Source: CAWATZ01 sp963784995
GTDB lineage: Bacteria > Planctomycetota > Planctomycetia > Gemmatales > Gemmataceae
Length of the DNA: 64,000 nt
NCBI GenBank assembly: GCA_963784995.1
Contig: CAWATZ010000002.1
Location: forward strand, 1,178,001-1,242,000
Direction: 5' to 3'
Shown: piece by piece, positions 24,826-35,669 of the stretch
Position numbering within the stretch: the stretch's first letter is position 1
Layout of the letters: every line of letters begins with the position of its first letter
The notes under the pieces: model-generated
Database searches by the model: none
What the model was told of the DNA's origin: nothing
What the model saw: the letters and a program-made list of their open reading frames with translations, nothing else
Translations under genes and position numbers: made by a program

Positions 24826-25436
24826 ATGTTACCTTCCGACGACGACCGTCTGAAAGAACTCAGGAGCGACATCTCCGCAAGTAAGCCCGCGCCAGGCAGA
24901 CCGAGGAAGCAGACGATGATTTCCCGGCACAAGGACCGAAGCTCGGCAGCCTGGCGCAAAAAGCCCGCGGCAGCCAGTTGAACCAGGCCCGCGGCATTCT
25001 GATCGCGATTGGCGTGATCATCATCATCATGCAGGCCGTTCCACTCATCGATTTTAAGCAAGGCTTCCACTTCATGACACCCCGCGAAGCCCTTGAAAAA
25101 ATGGTGCCTCCTGGACAGGTGCTCCTTCCCGGAGCGCTCGATGCGGCGGTAGCCGTCTTCACGGCCGTCCTGGCTCTCTACGTGGGGGTCGGGGTGGTCT
25201 TTTTCGTGTTGGCGGCGCTGATCAAGAAAATCCCGGTCATCGCAACGACGGCCGGCCTGGTGATCTTCAGTCTGGTGGTCCTCACCGACTTCATTTTCGA
25301 CCCCGAACACTGGTATCAAGGGATGGTCCTCAAGATCATTTTCGTGGTCTGTCTGGCCAAGGCCATCGGAGCGGCCATTGCCTACGAGAAGGAACGCCGG
25401 GAACAGGCGGAGCTGGAAGCGGAACCCGCCATCTGA
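24826..25436 (+). CDS. Small integral membrane protein (frameshifted near its start)
   Basis: Four hydrophobic helices are visible (ILIAIGVIIIIMQAVPLI; AAVAVFTAVLALYVGVGVVF; VIATTAGLVIFSLVVL; VLKIIFVVCLAKAIGAAIAY). ATG 24826 opens with a polar N-terminus (LPSDDDRLKELRSDISA), but the natural continuation (RQTEEADDDFPAQGPKLGSL, then AQKARGSQLNQARG) is in another frame with a stop just before it. One indel near 24885 would join them into about 203 residues. Without it, translation could only start at a TTG near 24978. Function unknown. It precedes another membrane protein by 25 bases. Confidence 0.6.
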
Positions 25437-25461
25437 GAGCAGTGGCTTGGGAGGATCCGCC

Positions 25462-26550
25462 ATGATCGGCCAGAGCATCGAGGCCAGGCCCCGGATGTCG
25501 ATTGGGGCCATCGTGTTCCTGATCCTGGGCCTGCTCATGCTCGGCCTGGCCCTGGTCTTTCAGCTTCGGGACCTGGCCGTGGGTGCGGCAGGGCCGCTGG
25601 TGCTGGCGGCCACCCTGGCCTTGAGCCGGCCAGGACACTTTGTCGCCTCTTTCACCGAGAGCGGACTGGAGATCGAGCATCCGCCCCGCACCATCGGCTA
25701 CGAGGAAATCGAGAGCGTCCGGGGCTGGGGCCGGAATCCCAATCCCTTCAGCAAGGGGAAGAAATACTATCCCATCGAGATCATCACCCCCCAGGGACCT
25801 GTCGTGATCCCGAGCGGGCTCAACGTCCCGGCCGACCAGGTCTTTCTGTTCCTCTACCAGCGCTGCGAGAACCGCAAGACCCGCGGGGAACCAAGCTCGG
25901 AGTTACGCGATTACTTCCGGCACAAGCAGAAAGCCTACGGTCCGGAGCGTGTCCACGCCTTCAAGACCCGCTCCTATTTCCATTCGTCTTCCGTGTCTGC
26001 CAGGAATGTCCGCTTCTTTTTCCTGACCGTGGCCCTGGTGGGCGTCGTCTGGTTTGGCTGCGGCCTGGCCCTGCGCGAGGAAGGCTGGTGGGCAGTGGGG
26101 TTGGCCCTGGTCATCATGGGAACGATCCTTTGGGGAGTGTTGTGGTTGGTGCCAGGTGCCTACCGCATCAGCAACAAGAAGCTGCGTCAGGCCAGCCTGG
26201 TGATCAGCCCCGATGGCCTGGCCCTGGTCCAGGGCCCCCTGACCGGCCAGCTCCGCTGGGACGAGGTGCGCAACGTCAAAATGATCAACGCCAGCTGGGC
26301 GAACTCCTCCGCCCATTCGGGGACCATGCAGGCCAATTACGCCCAGGGCGGCATCCACGTCAAGGTGGCCGGGGCCGTCATCCCCATCCTGGACATTTAC
26401 GATGGGCCCTTGCCCTTGATCTTTCAGCTGATCAGCTATTACCGGCGCGGCGAGGAGAAGCAGGACACAGCCGAACGGATCTGGAAGGACGTCGAGGAGA
26501 CGGCTCGCCGCAAGGACCGCCGGGGGGACCCGCACGTCACCGAGATCTAG
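25462..26550 (+). CDS. Membrane protein with PH-like segments
   Basis: 362 residues. Two N-terminal helices (SIGAIVFLILGLLMLGLALV; AAGPLVLAATLALS), a soluble segment (TIGYEEIESVRGWGRNPNPF), two more helices (FFFLTVALVGVVWFGCGLAL; LALVIMGTILWGVLWLVPGA) and a second soluble segment (YRISNKKLRQASLVISPDGL, QLRWDEVRNVKMI). The soluble parts resemble bacterial PH-like membrane domains, by pattern only. ATG at 25462 follows GGGAGG. Function unknown. Confidence 0.65.
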   Translation: MIGQSIEARPRMSIGAIVFLILGLLMLGLALVFQLRDLAVGAAGPLVLAATLALSRPGHFVASFTESGLEIEHPPRTIGYEEIESVRGWGRNPNPFSKGKKYYPIEIITPQGPVVIPSGLNVPADQVFLFLYQRCENRKTRGEPSSELRDYFRHKQKAYGPERVHAFKTRSYFHSSSVSARNVRFFFLTVALVGVVWFGCGLALREEGWWAVGLALVIMGTILWGVLWLVPGAYRISNKKLRQASLVISPDGLALVQGPLTGQLRWDEVRNVKMINASWANSSAHSGTMQANYAQGGIHVKVAGAVIPILDIYDGPLPLIFQLISYYRRGEEKQDTAERIWKDVEETARRKDRRGDPHVTEI

Positions 26551-26639
26551 CCGGCACGGGGGCTATTGCGATTCAGCAAGCAGCCGCCTATGCTTCTTCT
26601 CTGGCTGCTGTCCATTTACCACAGTTGAGGGAACCTGCC

Positions 26640-27357
26640 ATGAAACGACTGTTCGTGCTTCTGGCCGTCTTGCTGGCCAGTCCCGTTCTCGCCGCCGACA
26701 AGGAGGCCCCGGTGGTGCCGCCCCGGCAAGGCAAATCCGAGAAACTGGAATTGTTCAATGGGAAGAACCTCGATGGCTGGGAAGGGCATGCCGATCTCTG
26801 GTCGGTGCAGGACGGCGTCATCGTCGGCAAGAACACCAAGGAAGTGAAGGTTTCGACCTATCTGCTGACCAAACGCAAGTTCACGGACTTCCATCTGAAG
26901 TTCTCGGCCAAACTGGTCGAGTCGGAGATGCACTCCGGCGTGGCCCTGTGGGGCCGGATCGCTCCCGAGCAAAAGGACCCCTACACCTACGCCGGCCACC
27001 TGGTCATGTTCCCCAGCGGCTGGGGGCTCTGGGACCTGTATGGCCGGGCTGGCGGGCCTGCCATGCGGGTGGACACGCAGCCGGAAAAAAAGGCCGGCAA
27101 GCAGCACGAGTGGAACGACATGGAGATCTTCGCCCAGGGCAACCGGATCCGTCTGGTGGTCAACGGCGTCCTGGTGCTCGACTGGCGCGACCCGGAGCCC
27201 GACGCACATCAAGGAGGGGCCGCTGGGCCTGCAACTGCACTCCAACAAGGTGCCCCAGGAAGTTCGCTTCAAGGGCCTGGTGCTGACCACCTTCCCGAAC
27301 GACAAACGCCTGGAAGGCAAGAAGGTCGGCGACAAGATCGACCCGCCCGGGAAATAA
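26640..27357 (+). CDS. Secreted DUF1080 (3-keto-disaccharide hydrolase-like) protein, frameshifted at 27198-27200
   Basis: Signal peptide (RLFVLLAVLLASPVLAA), then a DUF1080 concanavalin-like fold: LELFNGKNLDGWEGHADLWS, VQDGVIVGKNTKEVK, YAGHLVMFPSGWGLWDLYGR, WNDMEIFAQGNRIRLVVNG, LDWRDPEP. The rest (THIKEGPLGLQLHSNKVPQE, VRFKGLVLTTFP) is in another frame to a stop at 27357. An extra C in a CCC run at 27198-27200 explains the break; without it the protein is about 238 residues, a normal single-domain size. The family acts on sugars in the periplasm or outside. ATG at 26640. Confidence 0.75.
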
Positions 27358-27377
27358 GCTTTCGAGTCTGTTTGAAT

Positions 27378-27428
27378 AGCCGCTTGCGGCTTAGCGGGGC
27401 CGACGGTTGCGCTAAGCCGCAAGCGGCT
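27378..27428. terminator. Bidirectional terminator-like hairpin
   Basis: 19-base arms (27378-27396 and 27410-27428; AGCCGCTTGCGGCTTAGCG and its complement) between convergent genes, followed by TT on the right side. Confidence 0.75.
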
Positions 27429-27436
27429 TTGGGGGC

Positions 27437-29163
27437 TCACCACTTGAAGCTGTACTGCACGTAAAACAGGTCCGGCTCCGAGGTGACTCCCGCATGCCCC
27501 AGGAATTCCCCCGGGAACAAGTGGGAATACCCAATGAGCAGGTCCTGGTGCATGGAAAGGTGAATGTTGGAGTAGAAATCGATCTCGTCGCCGACGTGAG
27601 TGCCAGACCGCCCGGTGGGATCGCTGTACAGAGGCTGCCCGGAAGCGTTGTACAGGGCGTCGCGGGGGCTGGCGAGGTAGAAGAAGTGCCCCTGCAAGCC
27701 CAGGAGGATCCAGCGGGTGGGATTGAGGGTCAGCTGCATGTTCGGATCAATGATGTTTTGCCGGCCGACCAGGTCCAGGTAGCCGAAGTATGTGTGGCCC
27801 CAGGGGAAAAGCTGGTTGAAGGTTTGGTGCGTGTTCCCCTGGCCCGGATGGGGGTCGCCGGAAGCATAATCGAAGTACGTCCAGAAATTGGGGTTCAGGG
27901 GCGCGTTCGCGAAACAATACCCCAGACCGGTGGTGGCTGCACCCGCACAGATGCCCTGGTTGGACCAGTTGCCCATCTGGAACATGCCTTCAAAATCCCA
28001 GAGCCAATTGCTGAAGTCGCCAGAATACCGGCTGCCCCAGGTACTCACGTCGAAGCCGCCCCGGACGCCGTCCTGGCCCTTGGCCACCGGCAGGGCCTGG
28101 CTCAGAAAGAGATAGTACAGGTCCACGCTCTGCCCCTGGCGCGGCCGATAGGTGGACCAGAGCCCCGCGAAGTTCTGGTTGCGGTCGGGCGAATCCAGGC
28201 CGGTCGGGTTGATGTTCACCGGATTGACCCAGAACGCATCCACACTCCATCTGTCCCCCTGGTAAATGCCTCGCACGCCCTGGAAGGTCCGCGGGATGTT
28301 CGACCAGTCCGACGGTGACACCAGACGCTGCGAGCCGAAATAGAGGTTCTGCCGACCGGCTCGCAGGTACACCGGCTTGCCGTCGAAATCCCAGACCTTC
28401 CAGTCGATGAACAGGTTCCAGAAGTCCAGGTGATCGACGTCGATGGACAGCGGCGGCAGGCGTTGCGGGGTCGTCTGGGCGTCGATCCCCTCGACGTAGA
28501 CCCGGAAGATGTCCCGATACCAGAGGTCTCCGTAGAGGCGCGTCCGATCGAGCAGATGCGGATTGGAGACGTTGGTGATGCGGGCATCGTCCAGTTCGTT
28601 CATGTACCGCAGCCGCTCTTCCCCACCCAGCGACAGGAGCCAGTCGGGGCCCAGGTGCATTCGCTTGATGGGGTCGAAGAAATCGAACTGCGTGTTGTTG
28701 GGATCGTCCAGGTAGCGGTAGTTCGCTTCAAAGAAGGGATAGGGATTGGAACTGTAGGGCGGCAGAGGGTACGTCGGCAGTCCTTCCTGCCAGGTGTCTC
28801 GTGAGGAAATCGCGGAAGGAGTAATACCCGGGTCCGGTCGGAGGAAGGAAGAAGAAACCCGGCCGCTGCAACGGCAGCTGCAAGGGCGGCACCTTCGTCC
28901 AGCTAAAGCCGCTTTCCTGCTGTCCCGATGCAGCACGCGGATTCTTGCCCGACCGCGGGTCCCCGTGCGTCGGGCGCGTCCGGGAACGGCACGCACCCCG
29001 GAGCCAGCGATTGAATCGGGAGACAGCCGTCCACCGTGGGGGGGAGGATTGGATCGGCCTGAACGAGACTGCCGGCCAGGACCGCCCCGGCCAGGCCGAG
29101 GAACCAGATCGCGCCTCCCGACCGGGCTGGCAAGCTGGGAATGTCGTGATGGTGGTGCTGCAC
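27437..29163 (-). CDS. Outer-membrane beta-barrel, alginate-export-like, with N-terminal frameshifts
   Basis: The C-terminal 450 residues form an outer-membrane barrel resembling the alginate_export family: YPFFEANYRYLDDPNNTQFD, YLRAGRQNLYFGSQRLVSPS, WSVDAFWVNPVNINPTGLDS, and a last strand ending FYVQYSFKW with the usual terminal aromatic. The signal sequence (GGAIWFLGLAGAVLAGSLVQ) is in a different frame, starting at GTG 29163 with GGGAG upstream. A short middle piece (SGFSWTKVPPLQLPLQRPGF) is in a third. Two indels near 28925 and 28800 are needed to join them. It probably forms a channel for anionic polymers or small solutes; specificity cannot be read. Confidence 0.7.
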
Positions 29164-29506
29164 TTGCTTGCTCCCTTGAACGCCGCGCGCTTCGCCGCGT
29201 CATGCGGTTGCGTTGGATTCAGAAACGAGAAAACCCCGCCGGGGTCGGCGGGGTTGCTCGCAGCGCACTGCTCCTACCCGCCGGGGACCGGCCTGGTAGG
29301 AGTCATCAGCCTCTGGGCAAGGCGGTTACAGGGAGACTCCATTCCCTTTCAGTGTTGGCACTCTAGCAGACTCGGATGGCTTTGCCAGAGCAGAGTCAGA
29401 CTACAGGTGTTATCGGCAGGCGCGGATCGTTTGGCTTAGACGGACTTCGGTTTCCGTGGAAGAGAGATCCGCTCTGAGGCGCCCGGTGAAGCACGCGGTC
29501 AGGCCA
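29164..29506. other. Intergenic region between porin and metal-efflux operon
   Basis: 343 bases with a terminator hairpin (listed) and presumably the porin promoter. No gene seen. Confidence 0.5.
29232..29255. terminator. GC-rich terminator hairpin
   Basis: AACCCCGCC and GGCGGGGTT pair around a six-base loop, flanked by A and T runs. On the minus strand it lies downstream of the efflux operon and upstream of the porin. Confidence 0.75.
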
Positions 29507-29914
29507 TCACTTCTTGTCGTCCTGCCTGGGCCTGTTTTCCTCCGGCACGGGCGGCTTCTTGCCGTACTTGGCCTCGTAGCGGGCGGCGAACTTGGCCTCC
29601 AGGCTCGGGTCGCAGATGAAGCACTGGGACCTGGCCCGGTCGTGCTTCTCGCACCAGTCGCCCTTCTTCTTGAACTCCGCCGCAACGTTGGCACTGCACA
29701 TGCTGCACTCGGCCTCCGGGACGCCGTGCTCGTCGCACCACCAACCGCTGTGGTCCTGCCCCGATTTGGCCTGGGCAACCGGGGACGGCTTGCCCTTCGC
29801 GTCCTTCTCCTTGACCTGAGCGGACTTGTTGTCCCCCTGGCCGCAGCCGCTCAGCAGCACCACGAACGCCGCTAGCGACAGGAAGCTCCCCACCTGCAAA
29901 AACTTGAACCGCAT
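29507..29914 (-). CDS. Lipoprotein with repeated Cys/His metal-binding-like module
   Basis: 135 residues. A lipoprotein signal with lipobox LLSGC precedes two modules rich in Cys and His: WWCDEHGVPEAECSMC and DWCEKHDRARSQCFIC. The same W-C-x-x-H-G-V-P-E-x-x-C-x-x-C pattern occurs in the adaptor protein of this operon. It starts 10 bases after the RND pump gene, so it belongs to the operon. Metal capture or delivery in the periplasm is inferred from the residues and the context, not shown. The frame is intact. Confidence 0.75.
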   Translation of the reverse strand: MRFKFLQVGSFLSLAAFVVLLSGCGQGDNKSAQVKEKDAKGKPSPVAQAKSGQDHSGWWCDEHGVPEAECSMCSANVAAEFKKKGDWCEKHDRARSQCFICDPSLEAKFAARYEAKYGKKPPVPEENRPRQDDKK

Positions 29915-29923
29915 GGTTCCTCC

Positions 29924-32900
29924 TCAAGTGTGTACTTGCTCTGAAAACCGGGCCGAATGCTCCGCGGTCCCATTCCGCGAGATTTCCTCGGCCCTTCCAA
30001 GTTCCTCTTCTCCGTGTTCTCCGAACAGCCAGCTCAGTTGCTCCGGTCGCAAGCCGAACCAGCGCATCAGCAACCACTCGGCCCCGTGTGCGACCGAGTC
30101 GAACAACACGTACAGCACCCGAATGACCAGCAGCGACATGATCATGGCGCTGATGACGCCGCCGATGACCACCGTGGCCAGTGGCCGCTGCACCTCGGCC
30201 CCCATGCCGGTGCTGAACGCCATCGGCAGGAAGCCGAGGCTGGCCACCAGCGTCGTCATCAGCACCGGCCGCAGCCGGGTCACGGCGGCCTGCCGCACCG
30301 CCTCGTCGCGCGGCATCCCCCGGGCCCGCAGCTGGCGGACGTATGACACCAGGATCATGTCGTCGAGCACCGCCACGCCGGACATGGCGATGAAACCGAT
30401 GGCGGCGGAGATGGAGAAGGGCATGTCCCGCAGCCACAGGGCGATGATCCCGCCAACCCAGCCCAACGGCACGCCGGTGAAGACGCGCAGGGCGTCCACG
30501 ACGTTGTGGTAGGTCAGGTACAGCAGCGTGAGGATCAGGGCCACGGCTAGCGGGACAACGATCAGCAGCCGGTTGCGAGCGCTCTGGTAGTGCTCGAACT
30601 GGCCGCCCCATTCGAGGTGGTAGCGGCCCGGCGGCAGCGGCACCTCCGCCTTGATCTTCTGCTGGGCCTCCGCCACGAAACTGCCCATGTCGCGGCCCCG
30701 AACGTTGGCGGTCACGGTGATGCGCCGCTGGCCCCATTCCCGCGTGATGGTGGACGGTCCCTCGACGACCTGGATGGTCGCCAGCCGGGAGAGCGGTATG
30801 TGTTCCCCTCTCGGAGTGGATACCAGAATGGCCCCGATGGTCTCTGGGCTGGCCCGGAACTTCTCGGGCAACCGAACCACCAGGGGGAAGCGGAGCTGGC
30901 CCTCCACGACCTCTCCCAGCGGCTTGCTGCCGATCGACTCGACCAGGTCCAGCACCGACTTGGCCGGCACGCCGTAGCGGGCGATCTCGTCCTGGTTGAT
31001 CTGGATCTGGAGGACCGGTTGGCCGGTGACCTGCTCGGCGTTCACGTCGGCGCTGCCGTCGGATGCCCTTGAGGACCTTCTCGATCTCTCCCGCCTTGGT
31101 CTTCAGGACTTCGAGGTCGTCGCCGAAGAGTTTCACGGCCAGGTCCGCCCGGACGCCGGAGATCATCTCGTTGATCCGCAGCTCGATCGGCTGGGAGAAA
31201 GCGAGCTCTGCCCCGGCATGGTCGCGGACTTCCTTCTCGATCAGCTCGGTCAGCTCGCGCCTGGGTGCTGGGCCTTCTTCCAGCGGTCGCGGGGCTTGAG
31301 GGTGATGAACAGGTCGGTCAGCTCGACCCCCATCGGGTCGGTGGCGATCTCCGCGGTGCCGATCCGGCTCCAGACGTGCTGCACCTCGTCGGGGAAGGCG
31401 GCCAGGATGGCCTTCTCCATCGGGTGTTCATGCGGATCGACTCGTCCAGGTCGGTGCCGGCCAGGCGCACGACGTTGATGGCGATGGCCCCTTCGGACAG
31501 ACGCGGCACGAACTCGGAGCCGAGGTTCGGGGCGATCAGGCCGAAGGCGACCACGAGCACGCACAGCGCGATGCCGATGACCAGGCACCTTGTGCTCCAT
31601 GCACAGCCGCAGGATCGGGGTGTGGATGCGGTGGGCCAGGCGCATGAGCAGCGGCTCCCGCTCCTCGATCGTCGCGGCAGGAGCAGGCTCGCCAGCACCG
31701 GCATGAGGGTCATGGACAGGACCATCGAGCCAGCCAGGGCGAAGATCACCGTCAGCGCCATCGGCCGGAACAGCTTGCCCTCGATCCCCTCCAGGGTGAG
31801 GATCGGCAGGTACACGATCATGATGATCAGCTCGCCGAACAGGGTCGGCTTGCGAACCTCCACGGCGGCATCGCGGACGACTTCCAGCTTGCTCCGCTTG
31901 TCGGCTCGCCGTGGGCCACGTGGCGGACGCAGTTCTCGACCATGACCACCGAGCTATCGACCACCATGCCGAAGTCGATGGCCCCCAGGCTCAGCAGGCT
32001 GGCCGCGATGCCGAACCGCCACATGCCGGCGAAGGCGAACAGCATCGACAGCGGGATGGCCAGGGCCACGATGCCCGCCGCCCGCAGGTTGCCCAGGAAC
32101 AGGAACAGGACCGCGACGACCAGCAGGCCGCCCTCGAACAGGTTGTTGCGCACCGTGTGGATGACGTGATCGACCAGCTCCGTGCGGTCGTAGACGGTCT
32201 GGACCTCCACGTCGGAGGGCAGTGTCTCCCGGATCTCGTCCATCTTCTTTTTCATGGCGCGGGTGACGACGTGGCTGTTCTCGCCCATGAGCATGAAGCC
32301 CAGACCGAGCACCGTCTCTCCCTCGCCATCGGCAGTCACCGCCCCACGGCGAATCTCGTGGCCGACCTCCACGTCGGCCACGTCCCGAACGCGGATCGGC
32401 ACGCCGTCCCGGGCGGTCACGACAATGTTGCCGATCTGGTCCACGTTGACCGTGCGGCCCAGGCCGTGGACCAGGAGCATCTGGCTGTTCTGGCGGATGT
32501 TGCCGCCGCCGACGTTCTTGTTGTTCTGCTGCGACGGCCTCGGTCACCTGGTCGAAGGTCAGGCCATGCTTGATGAGCCGGTCGGGGTCGATGCGCACCT
32601 GGTACTGCTTCTCGAAGCCGCCCCAGGAGTTGACCTCGGCCACGCCGCTGCACCGTCCGCAGCTTCGGCTTGATGACCCAGTCGTGGATGGTGCGCAGGT
32701 ACTGGAGCCTCTCCTCCCGCTGCTTCTTGGGGAGCTTGGAGATGTCCACCCCTTTCAGGTGACGACATAGTGGAAGACCTCGCCCAGGCCAGTGGCCACC
32801 GGCCCCATCTTCGGCCGCTCGATTCCGGCCGGCAGCTCCACAGTCCCGAGGCGCTCGTTGACGACCTGGCGGGCGAAGTAGATGTTGGTGCCGTCCTCGA

Positions 32901-33190
32901 AGGTGATGACCACCTGCGACAGGCCGAACTTCGAGACGGAACGCAGCTGCACCAGGCCGGGCAGGCCGCTGAGGACCTGCTCGATGGGGAAGGTGATCTG
33001 CTGCTCGACCTCCTCTGGGGCCAGGGACGGGCGCCACGGTGTTGATCTGCACCTGGACCGGGGTGGTGTCAGGGAAGGCGTCGATGTCCAGGTAACGCAG
33101 GGACACCGCGCCGCCCACCGCGCCGGCCAGCGCCAGCAGGATGACCAGGAAGCGGTGCCTCAGGGAAAAGTCGATAATCCAATTGAGCAC
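29924..33190 (-). pseudogene. czcA: CzcA-type heavy-metal RND efflux pump, about ten frameshifts
   Basis: Read across frames the sequence gives a complete heavy-metal RND transporter of about 1,090 residues. The N-terminus is LNWIIDFSLRHRFLVILLAL, then YLDIDAFPDTTPVQVQINT. Periplasmic segments include SKFGLSQVVITFEDGTNIYF and EVNSWGGFEKQYQVRIDPDR. The membrane motif AIDFGMVVDSSVVMVEN and the C-terminal half MPFSISAAIGFIAMSGVAVL follow. Frame changes occur near 33030, 32758, 32648, 32535, 31905, 31685, 31590, 31420, 31258 and 31070. Homology resumes immediately each time, with almost no residue loss. The family exports divalent cations or Cu+/Ag+ with a proton antiport. The start is GTG 33190. 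Either very recent decay or locally poor sequence. Confidence 0.8.
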
Positions 33191-33275
33191 GGAACACCCT
33201 CTCGTAACCTTGCCCCTTGCCTGGCACGATCTCACTCGTCAGGCAGCCCGACCGGGCTGCTTAGTGGCCGCACGC

Positions 33276-34896
33276 TCAGCCCTCGCCGAGGTTGTTCTTG
33301 AGCAGCTCGGCACGCAGGGTGCCGCTGCCCTTGGTCGCCACCAGTTCGCCCGGCAGCACGCCGGCAATCACCTCGGTATTGTCGGCGTCCTTGACGCCGA
33401 TCCGGACCTTGCGCACGTGGAAGACCTTGGGCGCGTCCTTCTCCAGGAAGTTCTTGTCGCGCACGAAGACGACGTGGCAGCAGCCCTCCCAGTGGACTGC
33501 CTCGTTGGGCACGACAATGGCGTCCTTCTCCTCGCGCAGGATCACCTGCCCCTGCCCAAAGGTGCAGGCCCGCAGCCGGCCCTCCGGGTTGGCGAGGTCG
33601 GCCCGCACCTTCACCAGGCGGGTTTTCTCGTCCACGCTGGTGCTGATCCAGGCGACGGCGCCCTGCACCTCCTCCGAGTCCCCATTCGTGCGGAAGCGGA
33701 CGGTCTGGCCCATGCGCCAGTCGTTTCGTGTCCTCCTGCCGAAGGTTCAGGGTCAGCCACGTATGCCGCGTGTCGGCGACCACGAACAGCACCCTGGTCA
33801 CGTCCACCACTTCCCCGGCCACCACCTCGCGGGCCACCACCACGCCATCCAGGGGAGCCTTGACCGGAAGGAGGTTGGCCGTCGTGGTCTTCGGGTCGAG
33901 CGACTGGTAAGTCGATTCCGGCAGCCCGAGGAACTGGATGCGGGCGGCGATCAGTTTCTCGGAGAGGTCCTTCATCGCCTCGGCGTCCACCGGCAGCCCG
34001 AGGTTGACCATTGCCTGCTGCGCCCCCAGGAGCCGGATCTGGGCCTCGCTAAGAGCTGTCTCCGCCTCGCGGACGCGCTGCTCGGCGATCGCCGTGCCGA
34101 CGGAGCGGAGGCTCTCGCAGGTCTTGCCCCGCAGCCGGACCTGGGCGACCGCTTGCAGGAACTCCGCCTTGGCCTTGCCGACCTCGGCGGCATCCACCAG
34201 GGCCAGCACGTCGCCGCACCGCACCGGGTCGCCGACCTGTTTGGGGACCGCCCAGACCGTGCCGGGGACGCGGGCCGAGAGCCGGGCCACGCGCGTCTGG
34301 TCGTAGGTGATCTCCCCGTTCGCCTTGACAGCCTCGACAATCGGAGCACGCCAGACCGGGAACACCTCGATACCGACCTTCTCGACGGCCTCCTGGGAAG
34401 CGAACTGGATGCGGCGGTGGTGCAGCTTGCACTTGCTGTTGTTCTCGGGCCGTGGCAAGAACGCGAGCGCCCGCTCCGCCCGCTCCAGGTCGGCCGGGGT
34501 GATCTTGGGGACCTGCTTCAGCTGAGCCACTTCCGGGTGCTCGAAAGGACAGTTCGGGATGCCGTGCTTGGAGCACCAACCGTGGTCCTTGCCCCGGGGG
34601 AGCAGGTCGGAGTCGCATTCGACGCACCGCGATTCCGGCACCCCATGCTCACGGCACCAATCGTCCTTCTCCCTGGTCTCGCTGCCGATCAGGGCGGCGA
34701 AGGAGGGCATGGTCCAGCCGGTGTGGTGCCCCCAGAAGGCCAATCCACCCAGGGCCGCGAGCAAGAGCCAAGAGCCAAGAGTCGAGAGTCGAGAGCCAGA
34801 CCACGATCGGCTCTCGTCTCTCGACTCTTGGCTCTTCTCTCTGGAGGCAATGGAAGGCGGTTCAAGGACGTTGACGCCAGCCGAATTCTCATTCAT
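33276..34896 (-). CDS. czcB: CzcB-type efflux adaptor (membrane fusion protein), one frameshift near 33720
   Basis: N-terminal membrane anchor, then a Cys/His region (DDWCREHGVPESRCVECDSD; GWCSKHGIPNCPFEHPEVAQ). The adaptor core follows: HHRRIQFASQEAVEKVGIEV, a lipoyl half-motif (GTVWAVPKQVGDPVRCGDVL), a coiled-coil hairpin (about residues 225-290) and the second lipoyl half (LLPVKAPLDGVVVAREVVAG). After RQEDTKRLA the frame changes and the beta-barrel part (GQTVRFRTNGDSEEVQGAVA; LPGELVATKGSGTLRAEL) continues to 33276. The adaptor links inner-membrane pump and outer-membrane channel. ATG 34896 has GGAG upstream. The anchor helix is encoded partly by a palindrome. Confidence 0.85.
34770..34836. 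repeat. Palindrome inside adaptor gene
   Basis: 28-base arms (34770-34797 and 34809-34836) with one mismatch, around an 11-base loop. It encodes SQESRDESRSWSGSRLSTLG and part of the following helix, in frame. Confidence 0.75.
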
Positions 34897-35065
34897 GGCG
34901 ATCTCCCACGGGTCGGGTCTCCAATCCCACTGGCAATTGGCAGCGGGAGGGACGCAGGGCCATCGATGCGGTATTGGCGACGAAAGCAGCAGCGTGACAG
35001 GCCGGAGTCAGGCCATTCCAGGGAGGACGCTGCCTGGTCTGGGCCTGCCGGCGCGTGGCAAGGGG

Positions 35066-35545
35066 TTAGCAGCGAAAGGCGCAGCAGAGAATGAATCGTG
35101 GGGGGGCTGGAACAAACCAGGCAATCCCATCGGGCGCAGGCGATGACGTCCCACAGGTCAACGAGATCGACCCAGCGAGAAGGAATTGGGCCGACAGACC
35201 ATCGGCAGGTTGCAGCTCGGTCGGGGCGAGAGGGACCGCGTTCCGTACGGTGTCCCACGCCGGGTGGGCAGGACAGATTGGCAGGTGGGAGTTTTCCGGA
35301 CATTCCGGAGGTGTGGGATCAGATCGTGAGTCGTTTGTGTCGTGATGACCTGGGCTCACGGCGGAACCGGAGTCGGCGTGATGACAGCAGCAGCACTCGT
35401 TCGGCGGCGCCTCTTCCCTGGCGGCTCCGCCCCGGGACGCAACCGCGGATTCTGTACCAGTGCAGAATGCCGCCAGCTTGCAAATACAGAAGCCGGGCGG
35501 CATGAGCAGCGGCCAGCTGGCCAGGAGCAGAAGCACGCTCCGCAA
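35066..35545 (-). CDS. Cys-rich secreted protein of efflux operon
   Basis: 159 residues. N-terminal signal (MRSVLLLLASWPLLMPPGFC), then a Cys/His cluster (PPNECCCCHHADSG) and a Pro/Asp-rich region with further Cys (PECPENSHLPICPAH). The cluster looks like a metal-binding site; a metallochaperone-like role beside the efflux genes is inferred. It sits between the TolC-like gene and the adaptor, all in one direction. No known family recognised. Confidence 0.6.
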   Translation of the reverse strand: MRSVLLLLASWPLLMPPGFCICKLAAFCTGTESAVASRGGAAREEAPPNECCCCHHADSGSAVSPGHHDTNDSRSDPTPPECPENSHLPICPAHPAWDTVRNAVPLAPTELQPADGLSAQFLLAGSISLTCGTSSPAPDGIAWFVPAPPRFILCCAFRC

Positions 35546-35669
35546 GGCAACGTCACCTCAAAGGACCCAGATACCACCCACCCATTATCGTCCCTCTTGC
35601 AATCCTGTCAATTCGCACAAGGTCATACTCCAAGGAGACCTCCGTCCGGACTTCGGGGTCAGGGGCCGA

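Noticed and set aside
31260..31645. Separate small genes within the RND pump region
   Set aside because: The open pieces align in order to successive parts of one CzcA-type protein, so they are fragments of one gene.
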